NCBI GenBank assembly: GCA_021639365.1
Contig: JAJXHK010000024.1
Coordinates: forward strand, 1-32,203
Origin: Collinsella aerofaciens
Lineage (GTDB): Bacteria > Actinomycetota > Coriobacteriia > Coriobacteriales > Coriobacteriaceae
Direction: 5' to 3'
DNA: 32,203 nt
The first letter of the stretch is position 1. Each line of letters opens with the position of its first letter. Made by a program: the position numbers and the translations under genes. Under the pieces are notes generated by a model, which was given only the letters and a program-made list of their open reading frames with translations, searched no databases and was not told the origin of the DNA. Shown piece by piece: positions 14,945-22,763 of the stretch.

Positions 14945-14965
14945 TAGAACCTCCTTGCTGGCAAA

Positions 14966-15047
14966 GTTCAATTTATAGAACACGAATTGAACCTGAGTTC
15001 AATTTAGGCAGCAGTATAGCGCGGCACATAGTATGAAAGTTCAATTT
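14966..15047. promoter_or_regulatory. Four GTTCAATT operator-like repeats upstream of the HTH-aminotransferase
   Basis: GTTCAATTT occurs at 14966-14974, 14997-15005 and 15039-15047, with an inverted copy GAATTGAAC at 14984-14992. The first two form an inverted pair (GTTCAATT, 10-base spacer, AATTGAAC). They surround a minus-strand -10-like TATACT (about 15018). This arrangement just upstream of a gene that encodes an HTH domain suggests autoregulation. Confidence 0.6.
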
Positions 15048-15105
15048 CACAAAGAAATGCGCCAAGTTCCAAGATTTGCTCCAGAGCAGATAACAGTGTG
15101 CACCA

Positions 15106-15996
15106 TTAGAGATATTCGAGAAATCGAGTCGCCGCAAGCGAAACGTCGGCCGTGCGGTATATGGCATTGATTTGCCGATGAGGATGTCCCTCCAGCGGCC
15201 GGATAGCAACATCGAACTGACAGCGGCGCAAGATAAGCGCGGGAAGAACGCTCACGCCCAGACCATCCTCGACCATGGCCATAATCGCATAGTCGTCCCA
15301 AGTCGACAGCTTGGAGCGCACCGTTAGGCCCGCACGGCGGAACAGCGGCGTAATCTCGTCGTCACTGCCACGCTCCAGCAGGATAAATTGCTCGTTGGTC
15401 AAATCGGCAAGAGAAACGGCCTTTGCGACGGCAAGCGGAGAGCCTGCCGGCACCACGGCCATCAGCTCGTCTTGCACCAACGGCTGTGACGCCATGCCGG
15501 CGCCGCGGGGCTCGCGCGGGATAAAGCCCAGGTCGCAGCGGCCTTCCGCCACCCATTGCTCAATTTCGGAGTAGTCGCCCATCAGCAGCTCGTAATCGAC
15601 ATCCGGGTGATCGGCGCGAAACCGCGCGATGACCGGCGGCAGCACATGAGTCGCCACACTCGAAAACGTACCGATGCAGATTTTGCCGCGCATAAGCCCA
15701 CGCATCTCGTCCACGCGTCGCTGCAGGCGGCCAAACTCCTCGCATAACGCCTCGACCGCCGGCATGATCTGCCGACCATCGGCAGAAAGTACCACGCCCT
15801 CGCGGCTGCGATCGAGCACCTTAAAACCCCAGTCGGCCTCAAGATCGCCCACCATGCGACTCACGCCCGACTGCGAATAGCTCAGGCGCTCAGCGGCACG
15901 CGTAAAGCTGCCGGCACGCACCGTTTCGAGCAGCACTTGCATCTTTTGGATATTGGTCTCCACGACACGCCCCGCCTTTGCATGAGTATTTGTCAT
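15106..15996 (-). CDS. LysR-family transcription regulator
   Basis: A regulator of up to 296 residues. Its winged HTH reads MQVLLETVRAGSFTRAAERL then SYSQSGVSRMVGDLEADWGF, followed by a type 2 periplasmic-binding-like effector domain (KICIGTFSSVATHVLPPVIA, later FILLERGSDDEITPLF). It is divergent from an EamA exporter gene 84 bases away, so control of that exporter is likely. The start is uncertain. The ATG at 15996 lies only about 12 bases from a TATAAT -10 sequence (16013-16008), leaving almost no leader. A GTG eleven codons in (15963), preceded by AAAGGCGG, is an alternative. The effector is unknown. Confidence 0.9.
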   Translation of the reverse strand: MTNTHAKAGRVVETNIQKMQVLLETVRAGSFTRAAERLSYSQSGVSRMVGDLEADWGFKVLDRSREGVVLSADGRQIMPAVEALCEEFGRLQRRVDEMRGLMRGKICIGTFSSVATHVLPPVIARFRADHPDVDYELLMGDYSEIEQWVAEGRCDLGFIPREPRGAGMASQPLVQDELMAVVPAGSPLAVAKAVSLADLTNEQFILLERGSDDEITPLFRRAGLTVRSKLSTWDDYAIMAMVEDGLGVSVLPALILRRCQFDVAIRPLEGHPHRQINAIYRTADVSLAATRFLEYL

Positions 15997-16080
15997 GTCA
16001 CCTATGCATTATATTCGCTTTTCTTCTATTGCCCGCTACTCCATAGTGAACTTGCACCGATATAGAGGGGACGGCAGTGC

Positions 16081-16992
16081 ATGAACAACGGATTGCTTAC
16101 ATACCTAGCAGCATTGCTGCTGTTTGGCTCCAACGGCATCATCGCCGCCGCGATCGCACTGCCGAGCTCCGATATCGTGCTCCTGCGCACGTTTCTAGGC
16201 GCACTCTCGCTTGTTGTCATCCTTGCCATCACCCAGCGTCATAACTTGCAGGCGCCGTCTCGCCCCCGCGAAGCTGCGGCCCTTATCCTCTCGGGAGCCG
16301 CGCTGGGTGCCAGCTGGATTTTCCTGTTCCGCGCCTACCAGACCATTGGCGTCGGTATCTCCTCACTGCTGTATTACTGCGGCCCCATCATCGTTATGGC
16401 CCTCTCCCCGTTCATCTTTGGAGAAAAACTGACCGGCGGTAAAATCGCCGGCTTTATCGCCGTTGCTTGCGGCGCTTTCCTCATCGCAGCACAAGGCCTG
16501 GGCGGCAGCATGCCCATCTCGGGCATCGTCTGCGGCATCGCCTCGGCCTTCTGCTACGCGCTGATGGTCATCGCCAGCAAGGGGGCGCCGCACATCGAGG
16601 GCCTCGAGAACTCCACCCTCCAGGTGAGCGCCGCCTTTGCGACCGCGCTGGTTCTCACGCTCATCACGCAGGGCGTCCCCTCGTTTTTCTCCCCCAGCAT
16701 CGCCGCCGGCATCGATTGGCGTGCCGTCGCCATGCTCGGCGTCGTCAACACCGGACTCGGCTGCCTGCTCTACTTTAGCGCCGTCGCCAAACTGCCCGTA
16801 CAGACCGTCGCCGTCGTCGGTTACCTCGAGCCGCTTTCGGCCGTCGTCTTCTCCGTCGCCCTTTTGGGCGAGGCCATGACGCCCATCCGCCTGATGGGAG
16901 CCGCGCTGATCATCGGCGGAGCGATCTTCTGCGAACTCGCCGGCAAACGCGCAAGCGCCAAGGGCAGCATCGCTCAGGCAGCGCGTGCCTAA
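16081..16992 (+). CDS. EamA/DMT-family transporter (10 TM)
   Basis: A 303-residue inner-membrane protein of the drug/metabolite transporter superfamily, made of two EamA repeats of five membrane segments each. Visible are the N-terminal LLLFGSNGIIAAAIALPSSD and LGASWIFLFRAYQTIGVGIS, then PIIVMALSPFIFGEKLTG ending the first repeat and YLEPLSAVVFSVALLGEAMT ending the second. Such proteins often export amino acids or other metabolites. The ATG follows GAGGGGAC. It is divergent from a LysR regulator, a common arrangement for inducible exporters. Substrate unknown. Confidence 0.9.
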   Translation: MNNGLLTYLAALLLFGSNGIIAAAIALPSSDIVLLRTFLGALSLVVILAITQRHNLQAPSRPREAAALILSGAALGASWIFLFRAYQTIGVGISSLLYYCGPIIVMALSPFIFGEKLTGGKIAGFIAVACGAFLIAAQGLGGSMPISGIVCGIASAFCYALMVIASKGAPHIEGLENSTLQVSAAFATALVLTLITQGVPSFFSPSIAAGIDWRAVAMLGVVNTGLGCLLYFSAVAKLPVQTVAVVGYLEPLSAVVFSVALLGEAMTPIRLMGAALIIGGAIFCELAGKRASAKGSIAQAARA

Positions 16993-17006
16993 CAGCCCCT
17001 CTTCGG

Positions 17007-17078
17007 TTTCAAAACAGGGGTGCGTCCGCGGTACCACCTTGCAGCAAGCCACACAGCGGATTCGCCCTTGTTTTGAAA
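17007..17078 (-). promoter_or_regulatory. Orphan T-box-like sequence within a large inverted repeat
   Basis: Read on the minus strand, AAGGTGGTACCGCGG (about 17042-17028) matches the T-box consensus AGGGTGGNACCGCG at all but one position. It is flanked by imperfect 23-base inverted arms (17007-17029 and 17056-17078, TTTCAAAACA...). On that strand the next DNA is the antisense of the transporter gene, so no gene is available to control, and I see no stem I with a specifier loop. It may be a relic or a chance match; on the plus strand the arms could serve as the transporter's terminator. Confidence 0.35.
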
Positions 17079-17100
17079 TGTCATCTGCGCAAACGAATAC

Positions 17101-17114
17101 TCCCCAGCTGGGGA
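17101..17114. promoter_or_regulatory. 14-bp perfect palindrome upstream of kup
   Basis: TCCCCAGCTGGGGA is a perfect palindrome 113 bases before the kup start and upstream of an A/T-rich TATATAA block (17152). It could be an operator. No regulator is recognisable. Confidence 0.3.
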
Positions 17115-17172
17115 TTATTGTCTAAAGCACCCCGATGTGCCAAACTGCTCTTATATAAAGACGGCATAAAAG

Positions 17173-17192
17173 ATTTCTGTCCCGACAGAAAT
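17173..17192 (+). promoter_or_regulatory. Palindrome in the kup leader
   Basis: ATTTCTGTC-CC-GACAGAAAT is a perfect 9-bp inverted repeat, 22 bases before the GTG start of kup and just upstream of its AAGGGAG site. It could be a repressor site or a leader hairpin that affects translation. It does not match the c-di-AMP (ydaO) riboswitch that controls kup in some bacteria. Confidence 0.45.
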
Positions 17193-17213
17193 TAGATGTC
17201 TAAGGGAGTCCAC

Positions 17214-19445
17214 GTGGCACACAACAAACTGGAGACAAGTCTCCAAGACCAGCAGAGTCAGGGCGGGCACGGAGCCATCCCCCTCTCCGCCGGTATGCTG
17301 CTCGTTACGCTCGGCGTCGTCTACGGCGACATCGGCACGAGCCCCATGTACACCATGAAATCAATCGTCGCCAATAACGGCGGCATCGGCACCGTCAGCG
17401 AGGACATGATCCTGGGCGCGCTTTCGCTCGTCATCTGGACCATGACGCTCGTGACCACGGTCAAGTACGTGCTGATCGCCATGAAGGCCGACAACCACAA
17501 CGAAGGCGGCATCTTCGCCCTGTTCAGCCTGGTGCGCAAGGTGGCGCCGTGGCTGATTCTGCCCGCCATGATCGGTGGCGCGGCGCTGCTCGCCGACGGC
17601 ATCCTCACCCCCGCCGTCACGGTCACCACGGCCATCGAGGGCCTGCGCACCATTGAGTGGGGTCACGCCCTGCTGGGCGACGGCCAGACCAACGTCATCA
17701 TCATCACCATCATCATTATCTGCGGCCTGTTTGCCATGCAGCGCGCCGGCACCTCTTCGATCGGTAAGCTGTTCGGCCCGCTCATGACGTTATGGTTCCT
17801 GTTCTTGGCAGGCGCCGGTCTGTTCAACATGCTCGGCAACCTGTCCATCCTGCGCGCGCTCAACCCCATCCGCGGCATCATGTTCCTGTTCTCGCCCATC
17901 AACCACTCGGGCATCATGGTCCTCGGCTTTGTCTTCCTGTCGACGACCGGTGCCGAGGCGCTCTACTCGGACATGGGCCACGTGGGCAAGGCAAACATCT
18001 ATGCATCTTGGCCGTTCGTAAAGGCGGCGCTCATCCTCAACTATCTGGGCCAGGGCGCTTGGCTGCTCGCCAACAACTCCAATCCCCAGATGCTCGCGAT
18101 GGACATCGTCAACCCGTTCTACATGATGCTCCCCGAGCCCCTGCGTCCCTTCGCCATTGTGCTTTCGGCCGTGGCGGCCATCATCGCCTCGCAGGCGCTC
18201 ATCACCGGATCGTTCTCGCTGGTATCCGAGGCCACCCGCCTCAACCTCATGCCGCACCTGCGCATCCACTACCCCAGCGATACCAAGGGCCAGCTCTATA
18301 TTCCGCTCGTCAACAACATCATGTGGATCGGTTGCATCTTTATCGTGCTGCTGTTCCAAAACTCCGAGCGCATGGAGAGCGCCTACGGCCTCGCCATTAC
18401 CGTGACCATGCTCATGACCACAACGCTTTTGACGAGTTACATCGCCGGCATCCTCAAGCACAAACTGGGCGCCTGCGTCTTCGCCCTGCTCTTTGGCGCC
18501 ATTGAGCTCTGCTTCTTCGCTTCGTGCCTCACCATGTTCTTTGACGGCGGCTACGTCATGATCTTCCTGGCCTCGCTGCTGTTTGGCCTTATGTATGTGT
18601 GGCGCCGCGGTACCGCCATCGAGCGTACGCAGACGATTCTGTTGCCCGTCTCCAAGTATATCGACCAGCTCAATCGCCTGCGCAACGACGAGACCTATCC
18701 CATACTCGCCGACAACCTGGTGTTCCTTACCAACAGCCCCGACCCGCTCACGCTCGACCGCGACGTGCTCTATTCCATCCTGGACAAGCACCCCAAGCGC
18801 GCCAAGGCATATTGGTTCATCAACGTACACGTTACCGACGAACCCTATACGCACGAGTATTCCGTCGAGACCTTTGGCACGGACTTTTTGTTCCGTGTGC
18901 GCTTGGACCTGGGCTTTAAGGTCAACCAGCGCGTCAACGCCTATCTGCGCCAGATCGTCGGCGATCTGATGGCTTCGGGTGAGCTGCCGCCGCAGCACCA
19001 CACCTACTCTATCTACGAGACGCGCGGCAACGTGGGCGACTTCCGTTTTTGCATGCTGCGCAAGATGCTCGCCCCCGAGACGGACATCAACCGCAACGAC
19101 CACCGCGTCATGGCCATCAAGTACGCCGTCCGTCGCGCCTGCGGAAGCCCAGCACGTTGGTATGGCCTTGAGAACTCGGCCATCATCATCGAGTACGTGC
19201 CGCTGTTTGCCCGCATGCGTCCGGCCGTCAAGCTGGTGCGCACCCAGGTGCCGCTCGAGGTTCAGGTCGAGGAGGCCGAGGAAATGGAAGTCGATATCTT
19301 CTCGGACGACCTGGTCAACGGCAACGAGGCCGGCAAGAGCATGAATGTCGACCCCACCGAGCAGCTCGAAAGCGTCGCCGACACGCCCGAACAGCAGCAG
19401 CTCGACGGTCTCGAGAGCACCCAGCTCAACGACGCCAACTTCTAG
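17214..19445 (+). CDS. kup: Potassium uptake permease of the Kup/HAK/KUP family
   Basis: A 743-residue inner-membrane K+ transporter, probably K+/H+ symport. The family signature GVVYGDIGTSPMYTMKSIV lies near the N-terminus, followed by about 12 hydrophobic segments, including FALFSLVR, GAALLADGILTPAVTVTTAI and FVFLSTTGAEALYSDMGHVG. A C-terminal cytoplasmic domain of about 270 residues follows and ends in an acidic tail. I start it at GTG 17214, because AAGGGAG lies 5 bases upstream; an ATG at 17196 in the same frame would overlap that site. It is monocistronic, with a palindrome in the leader and a strong terminator after it. Confidence 0.95.
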   Translation: MAHNKLETSLQDQQSQGGHGAIPLSAGMLLVTLGVVYGDIGTSPMYTMKSIVANNGGIGTVSEDMILGALSLVIWTMTLVTTVKYVLIAMKADNHNEGGIFALFSLVRKVAPWLILPAMIGGAALLADGILTPAVTVTTAIEGLRTIEWGHALLGDGQTNVIIITIIIICGLFAMQRAGTSSIGKLFGPLMTLWFLFLAGAGLFNMLGNLSILRALNPIRGIMFLFSPINHSGIMVLGFVFLSTTGAEALYSDMGHVGKANIYASWPFVKAALILNYLGQGAWLLANNSNPQMLAMDIVNPFYMMLPEPLRPFAIVLSAVAAIIASQALITGSFSLVSEATRLNLMPHLRIHYPSDTKGQLYIPLVNNIMWIGCIFIVLLFQNSERMESAYGLAITVTMLMTTTLLTSYIAGILKHKLGACVFALLFGAIELCFFASCLTMFFDGGYVMIFLASLLFGLMYVWRRGTAIERTQTILLPVSKYIDQLNRLRNDETYPILADNLVFLTNSPDPLTLDRDVLYSILDKHPKRAKAYWFINVHVTDEPYTHEYSVETFGTDFLFRVRLDLGFKVNQRVNAYLRQIVGDLMASGELPPQHHTYSIYETRGNVGDFRFCMLRKMLAPETDINRNDHRVMAIKYAVRRACGSPARWYGLENSAIIIEYVPLFARMRPAVKLVRTQVPLEVQVEEAEEMEVDIFSDDLVNGNEAGKSMNVDPTEQLESVADTPEQQQLDGLESTQLNDANF

Positions 19446-19464
19446 CCCGTCATCTATCCACGAC

Positions 19465-19500
19465 AACGGCCCCGCACCTCACTAGATGCGGGGCCGTTTT
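19465..19500 (+). terminator. Intrinsic terminator after kup
   Basis: AACGGCCCCGCA (19465-19476) pairs with TGCGGGGCCGTT (19487-19498) around a 10-base loop, followed by TT. It lies 20 bases past the kup stop, and can also serve the convergent bile salt hydrolase gene. Confidence 0.9.
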
Positions 19501-19521
19501 GCGTCGTAATAAACTGGCAGA

Positions 19522-20487
19522 CTACGAGCGGCGAAGCTCTGGAGTCACGAGCTTATCGGGGCCAGCGCCCTCGGCATCCATCAGGCTCACGTAGCGAATC
19601 GACGGGTCCTCATACGTCGAGTAATAGTAATTGCCCGTACGTGCGCTAAAGCATCCGGTGTAGATAGTCTTCTCGAACTCGCCATCACCCATCTTGGATG
19701 CGCCCTCGATCATCGCCACGCCCTCGAGCGAGCGGAACATGCGGATGACATTCTCGGTCTCGCTGTCTTTTTGTGGGTAATTGGCGTTGAGGTATGCCGC
19801 CTTTACAAAGCGGCTCGGCGAATAGCAGTCACCGGGGATGCCGCGCATACCGGCGCCCGCACCATAAGGCGTAAGCTCGGCGCCGCGCCACGTTGCCGTC
19901 TGCGGAAAATCATTCGTGGCGGTGATGTAGGTGCGCAGGTTTTCCATGTGCCACGGGAAGGTCGGCTGGTTGGCAAGGGTATCGACCGGATCGTCATACA
20001 CATGCAGGCCGTCGGCCATCATCTCGACCACAATGCTGCGCTGGTCGTCGCCGATAATCCAGTGGAGCAGCGATACGCCCAGCCCCTCGCCGGCAGACTT
20101 GCCAACGATTGTCACATCGTGCAGCGCGGCCTCGACCTCATCGACCGTCGAGAACGTCGACGCCACCCACAGGGGAAACTCGTAGGCCGCAATGTTGGTC
20201 TTGCCCTCGACAGGGTCCTCGGCATACTCGGCGTAGCCGGGAAAGTTGAGGCCGGCAACCGCCAAGCCCGCATCGTTGCCGCAATCAAAGAACATGGGGT
20301 AGTTCTTGTAATCGATGCACATGCCAATCACCGTGTGCGCGGCCGACGCGTCATCCATAAACGAATACGGAATGTGGAACCCGCGCGGCATAACGCGGAC
20401 CTGCTGGCCATAGCCAAAGCTCCAGTCGAGGTTGCGACCCAAATACATATGGCCGGAATTATCGGTAAATCGAATGCTCGTGCACAT
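19522..20487 (-). CDS. bsh: Bile salt hydrolase (choloylglycine hydrolase, Ntn family)
   Basis: A 321-residue hydrolase that cuts the amide bond of glycine- or taurine-conjugated bile salts. After removal of Met1, Cys2 is the nucleophile (MCTSIRFTD). R18 and D21 (GRNLDW), N81 (VAGLNFPG), N173 (LANQPTFPWHMENLR) and R226 (SPSRFVKA) match the catalytic set. The substrate loop before IPGD reads YGAGAGM, a G-x-G type rather than S-R-x, which in lactobacilli is linked to preference for glycine conjugates; extension to this protein is inference. The ATG has AGGAGG 5 bases upstream. There is no signal peptide, so it is cytoplasmic, as usual. Penicillin V acylase is the main alternative. Confidence 0.93.
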   Translation of the reverse strand: MCTSIRFTDNSGHMYLGRNLDWSFGYGQQVRVMPRGFHIPYSFMDDASAAHTVIGMCIDYKNYPMFFDCGNDAGLAVAGLNFPGYAEYAEDPVEGKTNIAAYEFPLWVASTFSTVDEVEAALHDVTIVGKSAGEGLGVSLLHWIIGDDQRSIVVEMMADGLHVYDDPVDTLANQPTFPWHMENLRTYITATNDFPQTATWRGAELTPYGAGAGMRGIPGDCYSPSRFVKAAYLNANYPQKDSETENVIRMFRSLEGVAMIEGASKMGDGEFEKTIYTGCFSARTGNYYYSTYEDPSIRYVSLMDAEGAGPDKLVTPELRRS

Positions 20488-20554
20488 AGCGCCTCCTAGC
20501 TAAACGTTCTTGCTAGGTTCATTGTCACCAAACAAAGAGGCGCTAAACAACAAA

Positions 20555-20586
20555 GCCCGGACATGACAACAATGTCATGTCCGGGC
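20555..20586 (-). terminator. Terminator after the second deformylase-like gene
   Basis: GCCCGGACATGACA (20555-20568), loop ACAA, and its exact reverse complement (20573-20586) form a 14-bp stem. On the minus strand it is followed by TTTGTTGTTT. It ends the transcript from the gene at 20629-21048 and isolates it from bsh. Confidence 0.85.
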
Positions 20587-20628
20587 CAAAAGCGACGATT
20601 GAACGCCAAGGTGCGGTGCATCGGCGCT

Positions 20629-21048
20629 TTAAACCAACTTTCCTAGACAGTGATCAATCATGTGTTGGACCATCTGCGCCTCGAAGCCGACGAAGTCCTG
20701 CTTGCGCTCGCGCATCTTGCCGTCGACGATCACGTCAAAGGCAACCTTGCACTTGATGTAGCGCGTGGACTTGGTAATCTCCTCGTGCGTCAGGCAGCTC
20801 TCCTCCATCTTGCTGGCGCCCAGGCCAAACACCAGACGGGGGTTGTAGAGCACGTGGGGCTCGCCGGCATCGTCCAGGTAGACGCAAACCTTCTTGGTGA
20901 CGCCGATCTGGTTGGCGGCAAGGCAGCCAGCATCGTCGAGCGACTTGATGGTATCGATCAGATCCTGGGCCACCGACTCGTCCTCGACGGTCGCAACCTC
21001 GCAACGCTGAGACAGAATAGCCTCGTCGTGGCAGAGCTCTTTAATCAT
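20629..21048 (-). CDS. Peptide deformylase-like protein lacking the catalytic glutamate
   Basis: A 139-residue paralogue of the gene at 12814. Motif 1 keeps the glutamine (GCLAANQIG, Q47). Motif 2 reads ESCLT instead of EGCLS (C85 kept), and motif 3 reads H129-M-I-D-H133, with methionine where the catalytic glutamate should be. All three metal ligands are therefore present but the general base is missing, so deformylation is unlikely; a binding or regulatory role, or a different reaction, is possible. I start it at ATG 21048, preceded by GGAGG; an upstream ATG at 21060 overlaps that site. It ends right after motif 3, like its paralogue. Confidence 0.82.
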   Translation of the reverse strand: MIKELCHDEAILSQRCEVATVEDESVAQDLIDTIKSLDDAGCLAANQIGVTKKVCVYLDDAGEPHVLYNPRLVFGLGASKMEESCLTHEEITKSTRYIKCKVAFDVIVDGKMRERKQDFVGFEAQMVQHMIDHCLGKLV

Positions 21049-21241
21049 ACGTTCCTCCATAGGGGTCGTTGTAACTGCTTAAGTATACGGTACCCACACA
21101 TTTTCATGCGAAAAATACCGTCCGTCTGCTACAAAGCGCCGAACATCAACATGCGAGGAACAACAGCGTCGTAAAGGGGCTATAGTAGGTGAGTTCGTGT
21201 CAATCGGCCTAAACTCGGGGCCGAACAAGGAAAGGGTATGC

Positions 21242-22552
21242 ATGGACGAACTATTTCACGTCAGCGAGCGCAAGTCCACAATCGGGACCGAACTCCGCGC
21301 TGGACTGACAACGTTCCTGGCGATGGCCTACATCATCGCCGTCAACCCCGCGGTGCTCTCGGGCGCCGGCATCGATGCAGGAGCGCTCGCTTGCGCCACC
21401 TGCTTGGGCGCTGGCATCATGACCATCTGCATGGGCATCTTCGCCAACCGCCCGCTCGCCTGCGCGTCGGGCTTAGGCGTCAACGCGATGATCGCTGGAA
21501 TCACCACCACCGTCTGCGGCGGTGACTGGCACGTGGCCATGAGCGTCATCTTCCTTGAGGGCGTCGTCATCTTGCTGCTCGTGCTTTGTGGCCTGCGCGA
21601 GGCCATCATGGACGCCATCCCGGTTGTCCTGCGTCACGCCATCTCGGTGGGTCTGGGCCTGTTCATCGCCATGATTGGCCTGTGCGATGCCGGCATAATC
21701 ACCGCTGGCGCCGGTACACTCGTCGGTCTGGGCGACATCACCTCCCCCACCTTCATCGTCGGCATCATCTCCATCCTGGTGACAGTCGCCCTCGCCTGCC
21801 GCAACGTCCCCGGCTCGCTGCTCATCGGCATCGTCGTCGCCGTCATCGCCGGAATCCCCCTAGGTGTGACCCAGGCTCCGACCGGTATCATCGCCCCGCT
21901 CGACTTCTCGAGCATCGGTGGCCCCATTGCCGACGCCGGCGGCGTGCCCGCCATCGTCAAGGTCCTTACCGACCCCGCGCTCCTCGTCATCTCGTTCTCG
22001 CTGCTCATGAGTGACTTCTTCGACACCATGGGCACCGCGATGGCCGTGGCCAAGCAGGGCGAGTTCCTCACCGACGACGGCAACGTCGAGAATATCAAGG
22101 AGATCCTGATCGTCGACTCCGCCGCCGCTGCTGTGGGCGGTTTCATGGGCGTCTCCTCCATCACCACCTTCGTCGAGTCCACTTCCGGCGCTGCCGACGG
22201 CGGCCGCACGGGCCTCACCTCCGTCACCACCGGCGTGCTGTTCATCCTCGCCGCGTTCTTCTCTCCCGTCGTCTCCATCGTTTCCAGCGCTGCCACCTGC
22301 GGCGCTCTGGTCTACGTCGGTTACCTCATGATGAGCGAGGCCTCCGAGATCGACTGGTCCGATGTCTCGCAGGGCTTCCCGGCGTTTATGATCGTCGCCG
22401 GCGTGCCCTTCACCTACTCCATCTCCGCCGGCATCGGCCTGGGCTTCATCGCCTACGTGGTCGTCGCGCTCTTCAAGGGCGAGGCCTCCAAGATCAAGCC
22501 GCTCATGTGGATTGCCGCGCTTGCCTTCCTCGTCTACTTCTTTGTGGCGTAA
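21242..22552 (+). CDS. NCS2-family purine permease (AzgA/PbuG-like)
   Basis: A 436-residue inner-membrane permease for adenine, guanine or hypoxanthine. The N-terminal ERKSTIGTELRAGLTTF then LAMAYIIAVNPAVLSGAG is diagnostic of the AzgA/PbuG subgroup. ACASGLGVNAMIAG, LLMSDFFDTMGTAMAVA and SSITTFVESTSGAADGGRTG are the substrate-site blocks. About 12-14 membrane segments follow one another. The ATG at 21242 has AAGGAAAGGG upstream; the frame opens earlier, but without family sequence. I looked for a purine riboswitch upstream and did not find one. It is followed by a strong terminator. Confidence 0.93.
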   Translation: MDELFHVSERKSTIGTELRAGLTTFLAMAYIIAVNPAVLSGAGIDAGALACATCLGAGIMTICMGIFANRPLACASGLGVNAMIAGITTTVCGGDWHVAMSVIFLEGVVILLLVLCGLREAIMDAIPVVLRHAISVGLGLFIAMIGLCDAGIITAGAGTLVGLGDITSPTFIVGIISILVTVALACRNVPGSLLIGIVVAVIAGIPLGVTQAPTGIIAPLDFSSIGGPIADAGGVPAIVKVLTDPALLVISFSLLMSDFFDTMGTAMAVAKQGEFLTDDGNVENIKEILIVDSAAAAVGGFMGVSSITTFVESTSGAADGGRTGLTSVTTGVLFILAAFFSPVVSIVSSAATCGALVYVGYLMMSEASEIDWSDVSQGFPAFMIVAGVPFTYSISAGIGLGFIAYVVVALFKGEASKIKPLMWIAALAFLVYFFVA

Positions 22553-22579
22553 CGGCGTAGCCTGCTAAAGCAAAACAAC

Positions 22580-22620
22580 AAGGCGCGGAGTCGCAACGAG
22601 CGGCTCCGCGCCTTTCTTTT
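22580..22620 (+). terminator. Intrinsic terminator after the purine permease
   Basis: AAGGCGCGGAG (22580-22590) pairs with CTCCGCGCCTT (22604-22614) around a 13-base loop, followed by TCTTTT, 27 bases past the stop. Confidence 0.9.
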
Positions 22621-22763
22621 AAAGCAAGGCAACACGTGGGCACGCGGTTTATTGTTTCCCGAAATTTTTTGGACATTTTGCCCTCCAAACGGCACTACCG
22701 CCGGCAACATCCAGCAGATACGCTGAACCTAGCCGTATAGGCCCTATGAGAACGGGAGCAACC

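Noticed and set aside
13400..14947. A 515-codon plus-strand open frame opposite the HTH-aminotransferase gene
   Set aside because: It is a shadow of a well-supported aminotransferase and has no recognisable domain.
16993..17213. Possible c-di-AMP (ydaO) riboswitch before kup
   Set aside because: None of the conserved ydaO segments can be found; the region holds palindromes and the orphan T-box-like sequence instead.
17790..19466. A 558-codon minus-strand open frame opposite kup
   Set aside because: It is the complement of the kup coding sequence, with no family motif; kup has clear signatures and a ribosome-binding site.
21061..21241. Possible purine riboswitch before the AzgA-like permease
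   Set aside because: The conserved loops and the TATA-type closing stem of the purine aptamer are not present; only a short GGCC-containing hairpin is seen.
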